A stretch of DNA of 64,000 nucleotides from Candidatus Raymondbacteria bacterium RIFOXYA2_FULL_49_16 (GTDB taxonomy: Bacteria; Fibrobacterota; OXYB2-FULL-49-7; XYB2-FULL-49-35): positions 1-64,000 of the forward strand of contig MFYT01000107.1 in NCBI GenBank assembly GCA_001789205.1, in the 5' to 3' direction. Of this stretch, positions 7,637 through 16,515 are shown piece after piece. The position numbers and the translations under genes are program-made. A model generated the notes under the pieces. The model made no database searches, was not told the DNA's origin, and saw only the letters and a list, made by a program, of their open reading frames with translations. Numbering within the stretch: the first letter of the stretch is position 1; each line of letters starts with the position of its first letter.

Positions 7637-10600
7637 ATGTCGCTTATCAGTCTCAGCGTGCGCCGGCCGATCTTCATGATCATGGTCATCATGGCGCTTG
7701 TCACCTTTGGCATTGTGGGATTCATAAATCTTCCTATCGACCTTATGCCTGATATTGAGTTTCCCTATGTCACGGTCCAGACCATTTATGTGGGTGCGGG
7801 TCCCGAGGAGATAGAAACCTCGGTCATGAAGCCTGTTGAAGAGCAGATGACCACTGTGAGCGGGATCAAGAACATCACCTCCTATTGCATGGAGGGCGTT
7901 GGTTTCATGCTCCTTGAATTCAACCTGGGCGTGGACCCTGACCTTGCTTCAATCGATGTGAAGGACAAAATCGACGCTATTCTGTTCAATCTGCCCAGCG
8001 ACTTGCAAAAGCCGGTCATTTCCAAGTTCGATATCAATGCCCAGCCTATCCTGAATATTGCTCTGCTGGGTCCGCAGACCCCTGAGGCGCTTCGCCACAT
8101 GGCGGACAAACTGGTCAAAGAGCGGCTGGTGCGTATCAATGGCGTGGCTTCAATTGCCATTACCGGCGGCCGCGAACGTGAAATACAGGTAAATCTGAAG
8201 CGGGAGAAGCTCGACGGACTCGGGTTGTCCGTGCTTACGGTTGCCAGCATTCTTTCCGCGCAGACGGCTGATATTCCCGGCGGCCATGTTTCCGGCGACC
8301 GCAAGGAATACACGGTGCGCGTGCAGGGCCAGTTCCAGAGTATCGATCAGATTGCCAATGTGCGCATACCCATCAGGGGCGGCACTGTGCTGCTTTCGTC
8401 CATTGCTGATATCGAGGACACGTACAAGGAAGTACGGCAGGCTGCACGTTATAATAAGCAGAATTCAGTGGGCCTGGCCATTCAGAAACGACCCGATGCC
8501 AATACTGTTCAGGTTGCTGACGCGATTTTTAATGCCCTTGACGCTATTCAGAAGGAGCTGCCCTCCGGATGTACTATTGCTATTGCGAATGACCGGTCAA
8601 AATTCATCAAGGATTCCGTGGGCGACATGTACCGGAACGTCATCATCGGCATCATGCTTACCTCTCTCATGCTTCTGTTCTTTCTGGGCGACTGGCGCGT
8701 TACCCTTATTTCAACTGTGACCATTCCCGCCTCAATTATCGTCACCTTTATGGCAATGCGCGCGCTTGGATTCACGCTCAATATCATCACCCTTATGGCC
8801 ATTGCCATTGCCGTGGGCACCCTGGTCACCAATGCCATTATTGTGCTCGAAAATATCGTGCGTCTGCGCGACACAGGCATGGGTATCATGGAGGCCTCGG
8901 AAAAGGGCGCTTCGGAAGTCGTGGTCGCGGTTGCAGCTTCGGCCATGACCAATATCGCGGTTTTTGTGCCCATTGCCACCATGGAAGGCATGACCGGCCA
9001 GTTTTTCAAACAGCTGGGCCTTACCATCACGGCCGCGACCGTGGGCTCGCTCTTTCTTTCGTTTACCCTGGCACCGCTCATGGCATCGCGTGTGCTCAGG
9101 ACCCGTACGTCACGCGCTGTGGAAACAAAAAGTCTTATTACGCGCGCTCTGGACAGCCTGCGCGTGTATTATCTGGCGGCATTGTCGTGGGGATTGGCGC
9201 ACAGAAAAAAGGTGGTTTTTGGCGTCATAGGCCTCTTTTTCGGCACGCTCATTGTCATTGGATCGCGGCTGGGCAGTGAATTTTTTCCAGTTACCGACCA
9301 GGGACTCATCGATATAGAGCTTGAAATGCCTTCAGGCACCTCCATAACCGCGACCGACAAGGCGCTCAAGACCATTGAAGAACGTGCGGCCACTGTTCCA
9401 GAGGTGCTTAGCGTCTATGCTTCGCTGGGCGGCACTGGCTCAAATACGGGCGTCAATTACGGTTCAATTACCATACGGCTGGTGGACCGTAAGGAGCGGA
9501 GCAGGACCACGCGCGATGTTGTGGGTGCAATGCGGCCAATGCTTGCTGACATCCCGGACGCTAACATTGTGCTCAAAGAGGCTTCGGCATTTGGCGGCGG
9601 CGGTAATAACGCGGACATTCAGGTTGAAATAACCGGCGATGACATGGGCACAATTCTCGCCCTTACCGATTCGGTCACGGCCAAGGCGCATGCCATTTCA
9701 GGCCTTGTTGACGTAAAAAGTTCATGGAAAGAGGCAAAGCCCGAGATAAAATTCATTCCCAACAGGCTTAAACTGGACGAATACGGCATTAGCGTGGCGC
9801 AGTTGGGTCTTTTTCTGCGCTACAGCCTTACGGGCAACGACCAGACCGTGTACCGTGAAGAGAATGACGAGTACAAAATCCGCGTCCAGTACACTGAGAG
9901 CGATCGCAGCGATATTGACGCTGTTGAAAACGTGACCATACCCACGCCCAAAGGGTTGGTCCCCATAAAGGTGTTGTGTACTGTGGTGCACCAGGGTGGC
10001 GCGGCAAACATCAACAGAAAAAACAGGCAGCGCCTGGTGACCGTGACCGCGAATGTGGCCCAGGGCGCTGTGGGAACAAAGGCCAAGGAACTCAAACAGC
10101 TGACAGATAAAATCCCTGTCGCATCGGGATACAAAATTTACTATGGAGGTCAGCAGGAGCGCACCCAGGAATCGTTCGGCAGTCTCATTCAGGCAACGCT
10201 GCTTGCCATTATTCTCACCTACATGGTGCTGGCTGCAATTCTCGAATCCTTGTTGCTGCCCATTTTTATCATGCTGACCATTCCGCTCGGTCTTATCGGC
10301 GTCATACTCGCGCTTTTTATAACGGGAAAATCGCTCTCCATGATCTCTATCATGTCCATGATCATGCTTATCGGTGTTGTGGTCAACAACGCCATATTGC
10401 TTATTGATTACGCCATGGGCAGGATAAAGGAGGGGCTCTCGGTCAGGGACGCCATTTACGAGGCGTGCGACGTCAAATTCCACGCCATTATCATGATGAA
10501 CCTTGCCATTATTCTATCAGCCCTGCCCCAGACTTTGCAGGCGGCCAGTATTCAGGCGCCCTTTGCCGTTACGGCAATTGGCGGCGTGGCTGTGTCCATG

Positions 10601-10657
10601 CTTATGACGTTGTTTTTTATTCCGGTTCTGTACGTGGCCGCGTCGAAAAAGGGATAA
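7637..10657 (+). CDS. RND efflux transporter permease (AcrB/HAE family) with atypical TM4
   Basis: 1006 aa, normal length for the family. It has the N-terminal TM1 (RPIFMIMVIMALVTFG), porter domains with PDIEFPYVTVQT and GAGPEEIE motifs, the TM2-TM6 bundle, the second half (KKVVFGVIGLFFGTLIV, GSEFFPVTDQG) and the final TM bundle ending IPVLYVAASKKG. It exports drugs, lipids or other small molecules using ion-motive force. In TM4 the aspartate pair of the proton relay (VDD or VDN in most members) is replaced by GTLVTNAIIVLEN, with neither Asp present; TM10 has VVNNAILLID, common among non-AcrB members. How ions couple here is unclear. A double hairpin follows the stop codon. Confidence 0.92.
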   Translation: MSLISLSVRRPIFMIMVIMALVTFGIVGFINLPIDLMPDIEFPYVTVQTIYVGAGPEEIETSVMKPVEEQMTTVSGIKNITSYCMEGVGFMLLEFNLGVDPDLASIDVKDKIDAILFNLPSDLQKPVISKFDINAQPILNIALLGPQTPEALRHMADKLVKERLVRINGVASIAITGGREREIQVNLKREKLDGLGLSVLTVASILSAQTADIPGGHVSGDRKEYTVRVQGQFQSIDQIANVRIPIRGGTVLLSSIADIEDTYKEVRQAARYNKQNSVGLAIQKRPDANTVQVADAIFNALDAIQKELPSGCTIAIANDRSKFIKDSVGDMYRNVIIGIMLTSLMLLFFLGDWRVTLISTVTIPASIIVTFMAMRALGFTLNIITLMAIAIAVGTLVTNAIIVLENIVRLRDTGMGIMEASEKGASEVVVAVAASAMTNIAVFVPIATMEGMTGQFFKQLGLTITAATVGSLFLSFTLAPLMASRVLRTRTSRAVETKSLITRALDSLRVYYLAALSWGLAHRKKVVFGVIGLFFGTLIVIGSRLGSEFFPVTDQGLIDIELEMPSGTSITATDKALKTIEERAATVPEVLSVYASLGGTGSNTGVNYGSITIRLVDRKERSRTTRDVVGAMRPMLADIPDANIVLKEASAFGGGGNNADIQVEITGDDMGTILALTDSVTAKAHAISGLVDVKSSWKEAKPEIKFIPNRLKLDEYGISVAQLGLFLRYSLTGNDQTVYREENDEYKIRVQYTESDRSDIDAVENVTIPTPKGLVPIKVLCTVVHQGGAANINRKNRQRLVTVTANVAQGAVGTKAKELKQLTDKIPVASGYKIYYGGQQERTQESFGSLIQATLLAIILTYMVLAAILESLLLPIFIMLTIPLGLIGVILALFITGKSLSMISIMSMIMLIGVVVNNAILLIDYAMGRIKEGLSVRDAIYEACDVKFHAIIMMNLAIILSALPQTLQAASIQAPFAVTAIGGVAVSMLMTLFFIPVLYVAASKKG

Positions 10658-10665
10658 TCGAAGAG

Positions 10666-10731
10666 CCGTGGCCTGAGCGTAGCCGAAGGCCACGGTGTTA
10701 CCCGCAGCCTTCGACGTTGCTCAGGCTGCGG
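10666..10731. repeat. Paired REP-like hairpins, probable bidirectional terminator
   Basis: Two adjacent stem-loops fill the gap between convergent genes: CCGTGGCCT (10666-10674) with AGGCCACGG (10687-10695), and CCGCAGCCT (10702-10710) with AGGCTGCGG (10723-10731). The loops GAGCGTAGCCGA and TCGACGTTGCTC are roughly each other's reverse complement, so the two hairpins are inverted copies of one element. The core CCTGAGCG-AGCCGAAGG resembles repeats common between genes in many environmental genomes. Confidence 0.75.
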
Positions 10732-10742
10732 TCGTTGTAAAC

Positions 10743-12398
10743 CTACACCCGGAACATTTTTCCCAGGTGTTTGCCCATGATGGCCGAGGCACCGGCCAGG
10801 CCAGCGGCAAGCAGAAACATGCACAATACACCCAGGGCGCTTGCAATATAATCGCCGTCGGGAATTTTTCCCAGCAGATGATAAATTTCGCGAGTAAGGG
10901 GAAAGAACTGTTCCTTTACCGCAAGGATCATACTCTCCGATACTTCGAGCAGGGCGAAAATGAAGGCCAGAATTGCGCCTGCGACTATATTTGCGCCAAT
11001 CAGCGGCACAGTAATAGTCGTAATGGTACGTACCGATCCTGCGCCCGACACCTGGGCCGCTTCTTCAAATTCAGGGCTTACCTGCTGGAGTCCGGCATAG
11101 GCTGCACGGAAACTGTAGGGCAGGCGTCGCACCGCGTATCCAATGATAAGAAGTGGGGCAGGATTCTGGAGCGGATCGAGAATTGTGCCTGAAAAAGCCG
11201 CCAAATAACCAAAGGCGAGGATAATGCCGGGCAGGGCAATGGGAAGCATGACAACTGCGTCAATGAGCCAGGCGCCCCGGACTTTTTTACGCACCAGAAA
11301 CCAGGCAAGACCCAGGCCAAAGACCACGTCAATCAGCGTGCTGCACGAACTGTATACCAGCGAGTTTTTCACTGAAAGCACAATGCCTTTGTACGAGAGC
11401 GCTGTTTCAAAGTAGTCGAGGGTATATTCCGCTGGCAATGCGGTCATAAACCAGTCTTTGGCCAAAGAGGTGAGTACCAGGCCAAAGTGCGGCAGGAGTG
11501 AGAGGCAAAGTACGAACAGGAAAAAGCCATAGATGCACGCGAGCATGGTTTTTGAAGGCTTTTGTACCAGGGCGCCCCGGCTTCCTTTAGAACCGCCCAA
11601 TACCTCTTTTGCGGAAAACCGTCTCATTATTCCCATGAAGAGCGCGGTCACCAGAATAACGCAGACCACCAGGGCCGGACCAGAGGGATCATTGTTTATT
11701 GCGGTGCTCCGGTCAAAAATTTCAACCGCCACAACCTGACGAAAACCGAGTACCAGGGGTGTCCCCAGATCAGTGAAACTCCACAGAAAGACAATGACCG
11801 CGCCCGAGAAAAAACCGGGGAGTGCAAGCGGGAGCGTAATATCCTTGAACACGGCAAAGGGTTTTGCCCCTGCTGTTTTTGCCGCCTCCTCAAGTCCCTG
11901 GTCAATGTTTGCCAGGGCAGCGGTCATATTCAGATACATTATGGGGAAAAGGTGGAGCGCCTGCAGAAAGGCAACTCCCCAGAAGCCGCTCCATGAAAAC
12001 CAGTCAAAAGGCGCAATGTCAAAAACCATATTGACAAGACCATGGCGGGCAAAAATCCTCTGAATGCCAATGGCGCCTACAAAGGGCGGAAGGATCATGG
12101 GCACCAGCACCAAGCCTGAAACCACTCTTTTCAACGTGAAGTCGTACCGGGCTATAAAAAAGGCGAGGGGCACTGCAATGCATGCGCTTAGAAGCACTGC
12201 GGCGAAACCCAATACACAACTGTTTATTAGTATCTGCTGAGTATGGCTGCCTGAAAGCGTGGCAAGAAAGAGTCCGGGTGAAAATGAGCCGGTAAAGAAA
12301 AAGGCGCGTTCAAACACACCCCACAGGGGATATGCCAGAAAGGCTGCCATAAAGAGACCAATGGTCCCGTAAAAGAGCAGGCTGGGCGTGCGTTTCAT
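10743..12398 (-). CDS. ABC transporter permease, fused two-domain (iron(III)/FbpB type)
   Basis: 551 aa with about 12 membrane segments forming two homologous halves. Each half carries the permease-ATPase coupling (EAA) loop: GLEEAAKTAGAKPFAVFKDITLPLALPG in the first and EFEEAAQVSGAGSVRTITTITVPLIGAN in the second. Fused double permeases of this length are typical of iron(III) and related importers (FbpB/SfuB group). It overlaps the ATPase gene by ATGA, so the two are translationally coupled. Substrate is inferred only from the family; ferric iron, thiamine and phosphonates are all possible. Confidence 0.88.
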   Translation of the reverse strand: MKRTPSLLFYGTIGLFMAAFLAYPLWGVFERAFFFTGSFSPGLFLATLSGSHTQQILINSCVLGFAAVLLSACIAVPLAFFIARYDFTLKRVVSGLVLVPMILPPFVGAIGIQRIFARHGLVNMVFDIAPFDWFSWSGFWGVAFLQALHLFPIMYLNMTAALANIDQGLEEAAKTAGAKPFAVFKDITLPLALPGFFSGAVIVFLWSFTDLGTPLVLGFRQVVAVEIFDRSTAINNDPSGPALVVCVILVTALFMGIMRRFSAKEVLGGSKGSRGALVQKPSKTMLACIYGFFLFVLCLSLLPHFGLVLTSLAKDWFMTALPAEYTLDYFETALSYKGIVLSVKNSLVYSSCSTLIDVVFGLGLAWFLVRKKVRGAWLIDAVVMLPIALPGIILAFGYLAAFSGTILDPLQNPAPLLIIGYAVRRLPYSFRAAYAGLQQVSPEFEEAAQVSGAGSVRTITTITVPLIGANIVAGAILAFIFALLEVSESMILAVKEQFFPLTREIYHLLGKIPDGDYIASALGVLCMFLLAAGLAGASAIMGKHLGKMFRV

Positions 12399-13261
12399 GC
12401 ACCATTCTCCAGCAGGTGGACCATTGCAGTAATGTGTGCGCCTTGCCGCAATGGTGAATTTTCGGGAATTTCCGTGGAAAAGCCGCTGGTGTTCAGGGTA
12501 ATTGTCGCGGTTTTCCCGGTTATGTTAGAAATCTTTCCCTTGAGTACCGTGGTGTTTGCAAAAAAGCTTGCGGCAAAGGCATTGATTGGTTTTGAGTAGA
12601 GTTCTTCGGGCGTGCCAATCTGGACCACTTTGCCTTCGTTCAGCAGTGCCATGCGGCTTGCCAGGGCCACTGCCTCTTCCTGGTCGTGCGTCACATAGAT
12701 CATGGTTTTTTTTGTGGCAGCGTGCAACCGCTGTATCTCGGACCGCATCTCTTTGCGCAGCTTTGCGTCAAGGTTTGAAAGCGGCTCGTCGAGGAGAATA
12801 ATGTCAGCATCGTAGGCAAGGGCGCGCGCCAGTGCAACGCGTTGCTGCTGGCCGCCCGATAGGGTCGAGGGCATGCGTGCGGCGTATTTGTCCATGGCAA
12901 CCATGGCCAGGGCCTCCTGGGTCTTGACGCGCACAGCCTCTTTGTCTTTGTTCCGTAGTTTCAGGCCATAGGCGATATTCTCCTTAACAGTCATGTGCGG
13001 CCAGAGCGAGTAGTTCTGAAAGACCATGCCTATGTTTCGTTCCTCAACGGGTTTTTTCAACAGGTCGCTGCCATTTACCATAATTGAACCAGTGTCAGCC
13101 TGGTAGAGCCCAGCGAGTATCCTGAGCAGCGTTGTTTTTCCACAGCCCGAGGGTCCTAAAAGAAAAAAGAGTTCACCCTGTCCAATATTAAGCGAAACAC
13201 TGTCCAGGGCGATTGTGTCGCCGAATTTCTTTGAAATACCTGATATTTCAATAGCGCTCAT
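12395..13261 (-). CDS. ABC transporter ATP-binding protein (FbpC/PotA type)
   Basis: 288 aa. Walker A GPSGCGKTT, Q-loop FQNYSLWPHMTV, signature LSGGQQQRVALARAL, Walker B ILLDEPLSNLDAK and switch His in YVTHDQEEA are all present. The C-terminal part from about residue 235 (KPINAFAASFFANTTVLKG) is a short regulatory TOBE-like domain, as in iron and polyamine importer ATPases. It powers the adjacent double permease in the cytoplasm. ATGA overlaps on both sides (with the binding protein upstream and the permease downstream) show strict translational coupling. Confidence 0.93.
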   Translation of the reverse strand: MSAIEISGISKKFGDTIALDSVSLNIGQGELFFLLGPSGCGKTTLLRILAGLYQADTGSIMVNGSDLLKKPVEERNIGMVFQNYSLWPHMTVKENIAYGLKLRNKDKEAVRVKTQEALAMVAMDKYAARMPSTLSGGQQQRVALARALAYDADIILLDEPLSNLDAKLRKEMRSEIQRLHAATKKTMIYVTHDQEEAVALASRMALLNEGKVVQIGTPEELYSKPINAFAASFFANTTVLKGKISNITGKTATITLNTSGFSTEIPENSPLRQGAHITAMVHLLENGA

Positions 13262-14559
13262 TGTTCTCCCTTCACAGTGCAGGGTAGGTCATACGACCGT
13301 TGTGCTTCTGTGGTCCACTGGTTCATCTGCCGTATCTTTTTTTCCGCGTGTTCAGGCTTGTTCCAGGTTGTCGCAAGATCCAGTATTTCCTCTTCGCTGA
13401 TATCCATGGTAAAGCAGACTGCTTTTTTCAGCGCAGCATGGGGATATATGATGCGTGCTGCTATAAGGTCGCCTAAAATATCCCATCGTTTGCCTGTGAG
13501 CGCGCCGTCGTAGACAAGCGCGGCCGGCATAGTAAAGGGGTTGATCATTACGGCGTGTTTTTCCTTGTGGATATTGTAGAGCGCGGAATCGACCGGCAGC
13601 CTGCACAGTGCGGCATTGACTGGCCCGCCATCAACGCCTTTTTTGTACAGCCAGAGCTTTTGTCCCTCGGAAAGCACATAGGTGACAAAGGCGTTGGCGT
13701 ATGCGGGATTGGCGCAGTTTTTCAGCACGCCAATACCGTCGGGTGTTACCACGGTTTCTTTTCCCGGAAGAATAAAACCCAGCCGGCCTGCGCCATACCG
13801 GTCAATTTCCGCGTATGCGTAGAAATCTACCGAAAGACCCAATGCGGCTTGTCCCATGGAAACGTCTTTTGCCGCCTGGCTTGCACCCTTGGTAAAGGTC
13901 TGGATGTTTGCCCCCATGCGCAGAAGAATGTCCCAGCCTTTTTCCCAGCCAAATGCCTGGAGAATGATTTCATACATCATGTGGATGGTACCGCTGTACC
14001 GGGGATCGCCAGATGCCACCCAGCCGGTGAATTCGGGCCGTGCAAGGTCGGCCCAGGAATTTGGCAGGGGCATGTGGTTGTTTTTAATGATTTTTTTGTT
14101 ATAAATAATGCCAAATCCCGAGAGTGCTGCTCCAAACCAGAGACCGCTGGTGTCCCTGATCTGTACATTGTTCAGCGACATTGGTATGCGGGCAAGGATC
14201 GAGTCTGGTACGCTGCACGGGGCGAGAAGACCCAGACCCTGCAGTTTCAGAAACGGCACCACGCCGCCGCCAAAGAAAATATCGACCCCGCCCGATGGGT
14301 TGGGTCCTGTATTGCGCGATTTTACGTATTCAATGGCTTCGCCAGTGCCGCCCACATCGAGCCAGGTGACTGAAACGGATTTCCCGGTTGTGCGGGCGTA
14401 CCATTGTTCAAAGCCGTTGCCGAATTCCTCGCGGATCTCGGGCGGGTGCGGGGAGACGATGATTAGACCGCTTTTGTCATTTTTTTTACACGAGGGAAAA
14501 ACCAGCATGCCAAGTGCGAGAACACAGACCGTGAAGGTTGTGCGAAGGCAGGGATGCAT
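13258..14559 (-). CDS. ABC transporter extracellular solute-binding lipoprotein (Fbp-like)
   Basis: 433 aa. The signal peptide ends in a lipobox (VFPSC), so the binding protein is tethered in the periplasm. The domain order is that of type 2 periplasmic binding proteins: GLIIVSPHPPEIREEFGNGFEQWY at the start, DIFFGGGVVPFLKLQGLGLLAP, GFGIIYNKKII, the hinge PNSWADLARPEFTGWVASGDPRYSG and VTPDGIGVLKNCANPAYANAFVTYVLS. These are shared with ferric-iron and related metal-binding proteins. First gene of a three-gene operon. The iron-coordinating residues cannot be assigned with confidence, so the substrate remains open. Confidence 0.85.
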   Translation of the reverse strand: MHPCLRTTFTVCVLALGMLVFPSCKKNDKSGLIIVSPHPPEIREEFGNGFEQWYARTTGKSVSVTWLDVGGTGEAIEYVKSRNTGPNPSGGVDIFFGGGVVPFLKLQGLGLLAPCSVPDSILARIPMSLNNVQIRDTSGLWFGAALSGFGIIYNKKIIKNNHMPLPNSWADLARPEFTGWVASGDPRYSGTIHMMYEIILQAFGWEKGWDILLRMGANIQTFTKGASQAAKDVSMGQAALGLSVDFYAYAEIDRYGAGRLGFILPGKETVVTPDGIGVLKNCANPAYANAFVTYVLSEGQKLWLYKKGVDGGPVNAALCRLPVDSALYNIHKEKHAVMINPFTMPAALVYDGALTGKRWDILGDLIAARIIYPHAALKKAVCFTMDISEEEILDLATTWNKPEHAEKKIRQMNQWTTEAQRSYDLPCTVKGEQ

Positions 14560-14618
14560 GGTGGGAAAAATACATAAGCCTTGCTGTGGGAAGAAATAGA
14601 TTTTATTGCGGAAGGGGG

Positions 14619-15041
14619 TCAGGCTTCAACGCATCTCAAATGTCCAGCTTTGGCATATTCCATTATTTTAGCGTCTTTGGTGATCAGTATAGCGTTCTTT
14701 TGTCTGGCGGTCGCGACAATAATTCTATCAGCAGGATCTCCATGAAAATTCTCTGGAAGTCGGGTGCTGTCCACCGCAATCTCGATCGAAATAGGTGCGA
14801 GAGAGAGGCCGGGTATAGTGACGGCCTCTTTTATCCACGTGTGACAGTCCTTTGATAGTACAATCCGGTTTTTTGCCTCGAGCATGGCCACTTCCCAGAG
14901 TGAAATGGAAGACAGATAGAGCGAGGAATGCTTTGCCGCATCTGTAATCAAAGCCTGATGTTTTTTGTTTAAATTATCATCTCCCAGCACATACCATAAC
15001 CAGGTATGTGTGTCCAGAATGACACAATGGTCTTTATTCAT
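14619..15041 (-). CDS. vapC: VapC-type PIN-domain toxin
   Basis: 140 aa from the ATG at 15041. The opening VILDTHTWLWYVLGDDNL carries the first catalytic Asp, LSSISLWEVAMLEAKNRI the second acidic residue (Glu), and DPADRIIVATARQKNAILITKDAKI the third cluster. This is the DTHTLLW-type VapC class, RNases usually neutralised by Phd/YefM antitoxins. The antitoxin gene ends 8 bp inside its start, giving translational coupling; longer in-frame starts (up to 15083) are less likely. Probably autoregulated with its partner through the palindromes upstream. Confidence 0.85.
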   Translation of the reverse strand: MNKDHCVILDTHTWLWYVLGDDNLNKKHQALITDAAKHSSLYLSSISLWEVAMLEAKNRIVLSKDCHTWIKEAVTIPGLSLAPISIEIAVDSTRLPENFHGDPADRIIVATARQKNAILITKDAKIMEYAKAGHLRCVEA

Positions 15042-15261
15042 GTGCCGCATCCCATGCTTCGGCAACAGGAGATATAATGTCACCCGTTATTTCCGCTGTT
15101 CCTTTCATCATGCCGAAAAGCTCAGCAGGCTTTTGACTGACGGGTACCAGCTTGGCTGTTGGGATGCCACGTTTTGTAATTATCAATTCTTCATGAGTTT
15201 CATTGATCTCATCAATATACCTCAAGCAGTGTGATTTAAATTTTCCTGCGGCTACTATCAT
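15034..15261 (-). CDS. Phd/YefM-family antitoxin
   Basis: 75 aa. The fold signature is clear: VAAGKFKSHCLRYIDEINETHEELIITKRGIPTAKLVPV, that is an N-terminal beta-alpha DNA-binding unit with a conserved T-K-R-G-x-P-x-A-x-L motif. The C-terminal segment after about residue 45 is the disordered arm that wraps the toxin. GGAGG stands 5 bases before the ATG. It should bind the paired 14-bp palindromes 13 bp upstream to repress the operon, with the toxin as co-repressor, as is usual for the family. Confidence 0.87.
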   Translation of the reverse strand: MIVAAGKFKSHCLRYIDEINETHEELIITKRGIPTAKLVPVSQKPAELFGMMKGTAEITGDIISPVAEAWDAAHE

Positions 15262-15273
15262 GGTATCCTCCGT

Positions 15274-15301
15274 ATGACTATAGTCATATGACCATAGTCA
15301 T
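15274..15301. promoter_or_regulatory. Tandem palindromic operator of the Phd/VapC module
   Basis: Two directly abutting 14-mers: ATGACTATAGTCAT (15274-15287, a perfect palindrome) and ATGACCATAGTCAT (15288-15301, one mismatch). The arrangement, just upstream of the antitoxin ribosome-binding site, is that expected for two dimers of a Phd-type repressor binding side by side. Confidence 0.8.
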
Positions 15302-15342
15302 AATATAGCTTTTCTTCGAGTTATAATCAAATTTTATTGGTT

Positions 15343-15558
15343 TTACTTCTCAGCGTACTTCCGGAGGAATGCTATGGCGTTGGGGACGCTGCCGGGCACA
15401 AGCGATGGTTTGGGAAAGAGAATTTCCGGTTCGGCAACCCATGGTTTGAGCTGTGCGTAATTGCTTGGGGTGAGTGCTTCGAGGAGTTCGCTGTCTTTAG
15501 CAAACACTTCCTGGGCTATGTTTTTGTCTGAGGTGGTGTCGTTGTTTTTTATACTCAA
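15343..15558 (-). CDS. Small hypothetical protein
   Basis: 71 aa beginning MSIKNNDTTSDKNIAQEVF. No domain or motif recognised, no signal peptide and no membrane segment. The sequence is acidic at first and then proline-rich (PWVAEPEILFPKPSLVPGSVP). It lies between the toxin module and the first palindrome repeat, and its start is close to the repeat edge, so it may be a remnant of a longer gene cut by repeat insertion. Confidence 0.35.
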   Translation of the reverse strand: MSIKNNDTTSDKNIAQEVFAKDSELLEALTPSNYAQLKPWVAEPEILFPKPSLVPGSVPNAIAFLRKYAEK

Positions 15559-15585
15559 TTCCAGGTCGATTACCCGGATGTAGGG

Positions 15586-15709
15586 GCGAGGTTGTTGTTA
15601 TGGTATGTAGGGGCGGGTTTCAAACCCGCCCCTACGCCAACCCCCAAAACCGATGTTTAAAAATCCCATCCGGTTCAACGAAACCTGCCCCTTCGAAGAA
15701 AATCGACAT
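15586..15709. repeat. 124-bp direct repeat, left copy, with a 29-bp perfect palindrome
   Basis: Nearly identical to 16617-16740 at a fixed offset of 1031 bp, differing at a modest number of positions concentrated near the right end. It contains the palindrome at 15607-15635, whose 14-base arms (GTAGGGGCGGGTTT and its complement) are separated by one base. It lies just upstream of the Y1 transposase gene. Confidence 0.85.
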
Positions 15710-15768
15710 TGTCTTTTCGTGCATGGTATTTGCCCTTTTCACGGTGTCAAATGTATTTTTGAACCCTT

Positions 15769-16515
15769 ATGGTTTGGCACCAATATCACGAGCATATCAG
15801 GAAATTTATCCCTGGCCTGTTTCACCGGCAATCTATCCGGTTAAAGGGATATGATTATTCCCGGCCAGGGGCATATTATTTCACGATATGTACTCTTGGC
15901 AGGGTCAAACAACTTGGCCACATTGAGAACGGGGCCATACATTTAAATAACAAAGGCGCTATTGTTAATGCATGTTGGTACGATCTGCCGAATCACTATC
16001 CGTACGTTTGCCTGGATGCGTTTTCAATTCTCCCAAACCACGTGCATGGTGTGGTGATATTATCAAATAATATGAAGAATGCAGGGAGGGGCAGGATACC
16101 TGTTATGGGGGCGCGGGGGATGCATGATGTAGGGGCGGGTGAGATGCGTGTTGTAGGGGCGGGTTTGAAACCCGCCCCTACAAAAACCAAAATTGGCCGT
16201 GCAGAAATTTCAACCACCTCTACAGAAACAACGGAAACCGAAATTGACCATGAAGAAACCTCTCCTGGTACGAAGGAAAACAAAACCACCCCTCCGGAAC
16301 GGCATGGATTCCCGGAAATAATCAGGGCATTGAAGACGTTTTCAGCCAGGCGTATTAATGAGCCACGTAATCTTTATGGTAATGCCTTTTGGCAGAGGGG
16401 ATATTTCGAACACATTATTCGGAATGATGTCGATCTACAGCGTATTCGGAAATATATTCTTGAGAATGCCCAGCAATGGGAATATGACAGAAATAATCTA
16501 GAACGGAAAGAATAA
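15769..16515 (+). CDS. Y1/HUH transposase of the REP-associated (RAYT) type
   Basis: 248 aa. Family hallmarks are IRLKGYDYSRPGAYYFTICT near the start, the HUH motif in LPNHVHGVVI, FPEIIRALKTFSARRIN and the C-terminal YFEHIIRND-DLQRIRKYILENAQQW, where the Tyr of RKYI is the likely nucleophile. RAYT proteins cut and rejoin single-stranded REP hairpins. The middle (about residues 104-180) is expanded and repetitive (MGARGM, VGAGEM, VGAGLKPAPT), because a 29-bp palindrome identical in type to the flanking ones has entered the gene in frame at 16153-16181. Long repeats lie on both sides. The start is uncertain. Confidence 0.85.
   Translation: MVWHQYHEHIRKFIPGLFHRQSIRLKGYDYSRPGAYYFTICTLGRVKQLGHIENGAIHLNNKGAIVNACWYDLPNHYPYVCLDAFSILPNHVHGVVILSNNMKNAGRGRIPVMGARGMHDVGAGEMRVVGAGLKPAPTKTKIGRAEISTTSTETTETEIDHEETSPGTKENKTTPPERHGFPEIIRALKTFSARRINEPRNLYGNAFWQRGYFEHIIRNDVDLQRIRKYILENAQQWEYDRNNLERKE
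16153..16181. repeat. 29-bp palindrome inside the transposase coding region
   Basis: Arms of 14 bases (GTAGGGGCGGGTTT and complement) around a central G. Read in frame it encodes VGAGLKPAPT. Half copies (GTAGGGGCGGGTGA, GGGGGCGCGGGGGATG) immediately upstream encode the related MGARGM and VGAGEM stretches. Confidence 0.9.

Noticed and set aside
9722-10483. 253-codon antisense frame in the RND gene
   Set aside because: Lies wholly inside a conserved transporter gene; no motif, no ribosome-binding site.
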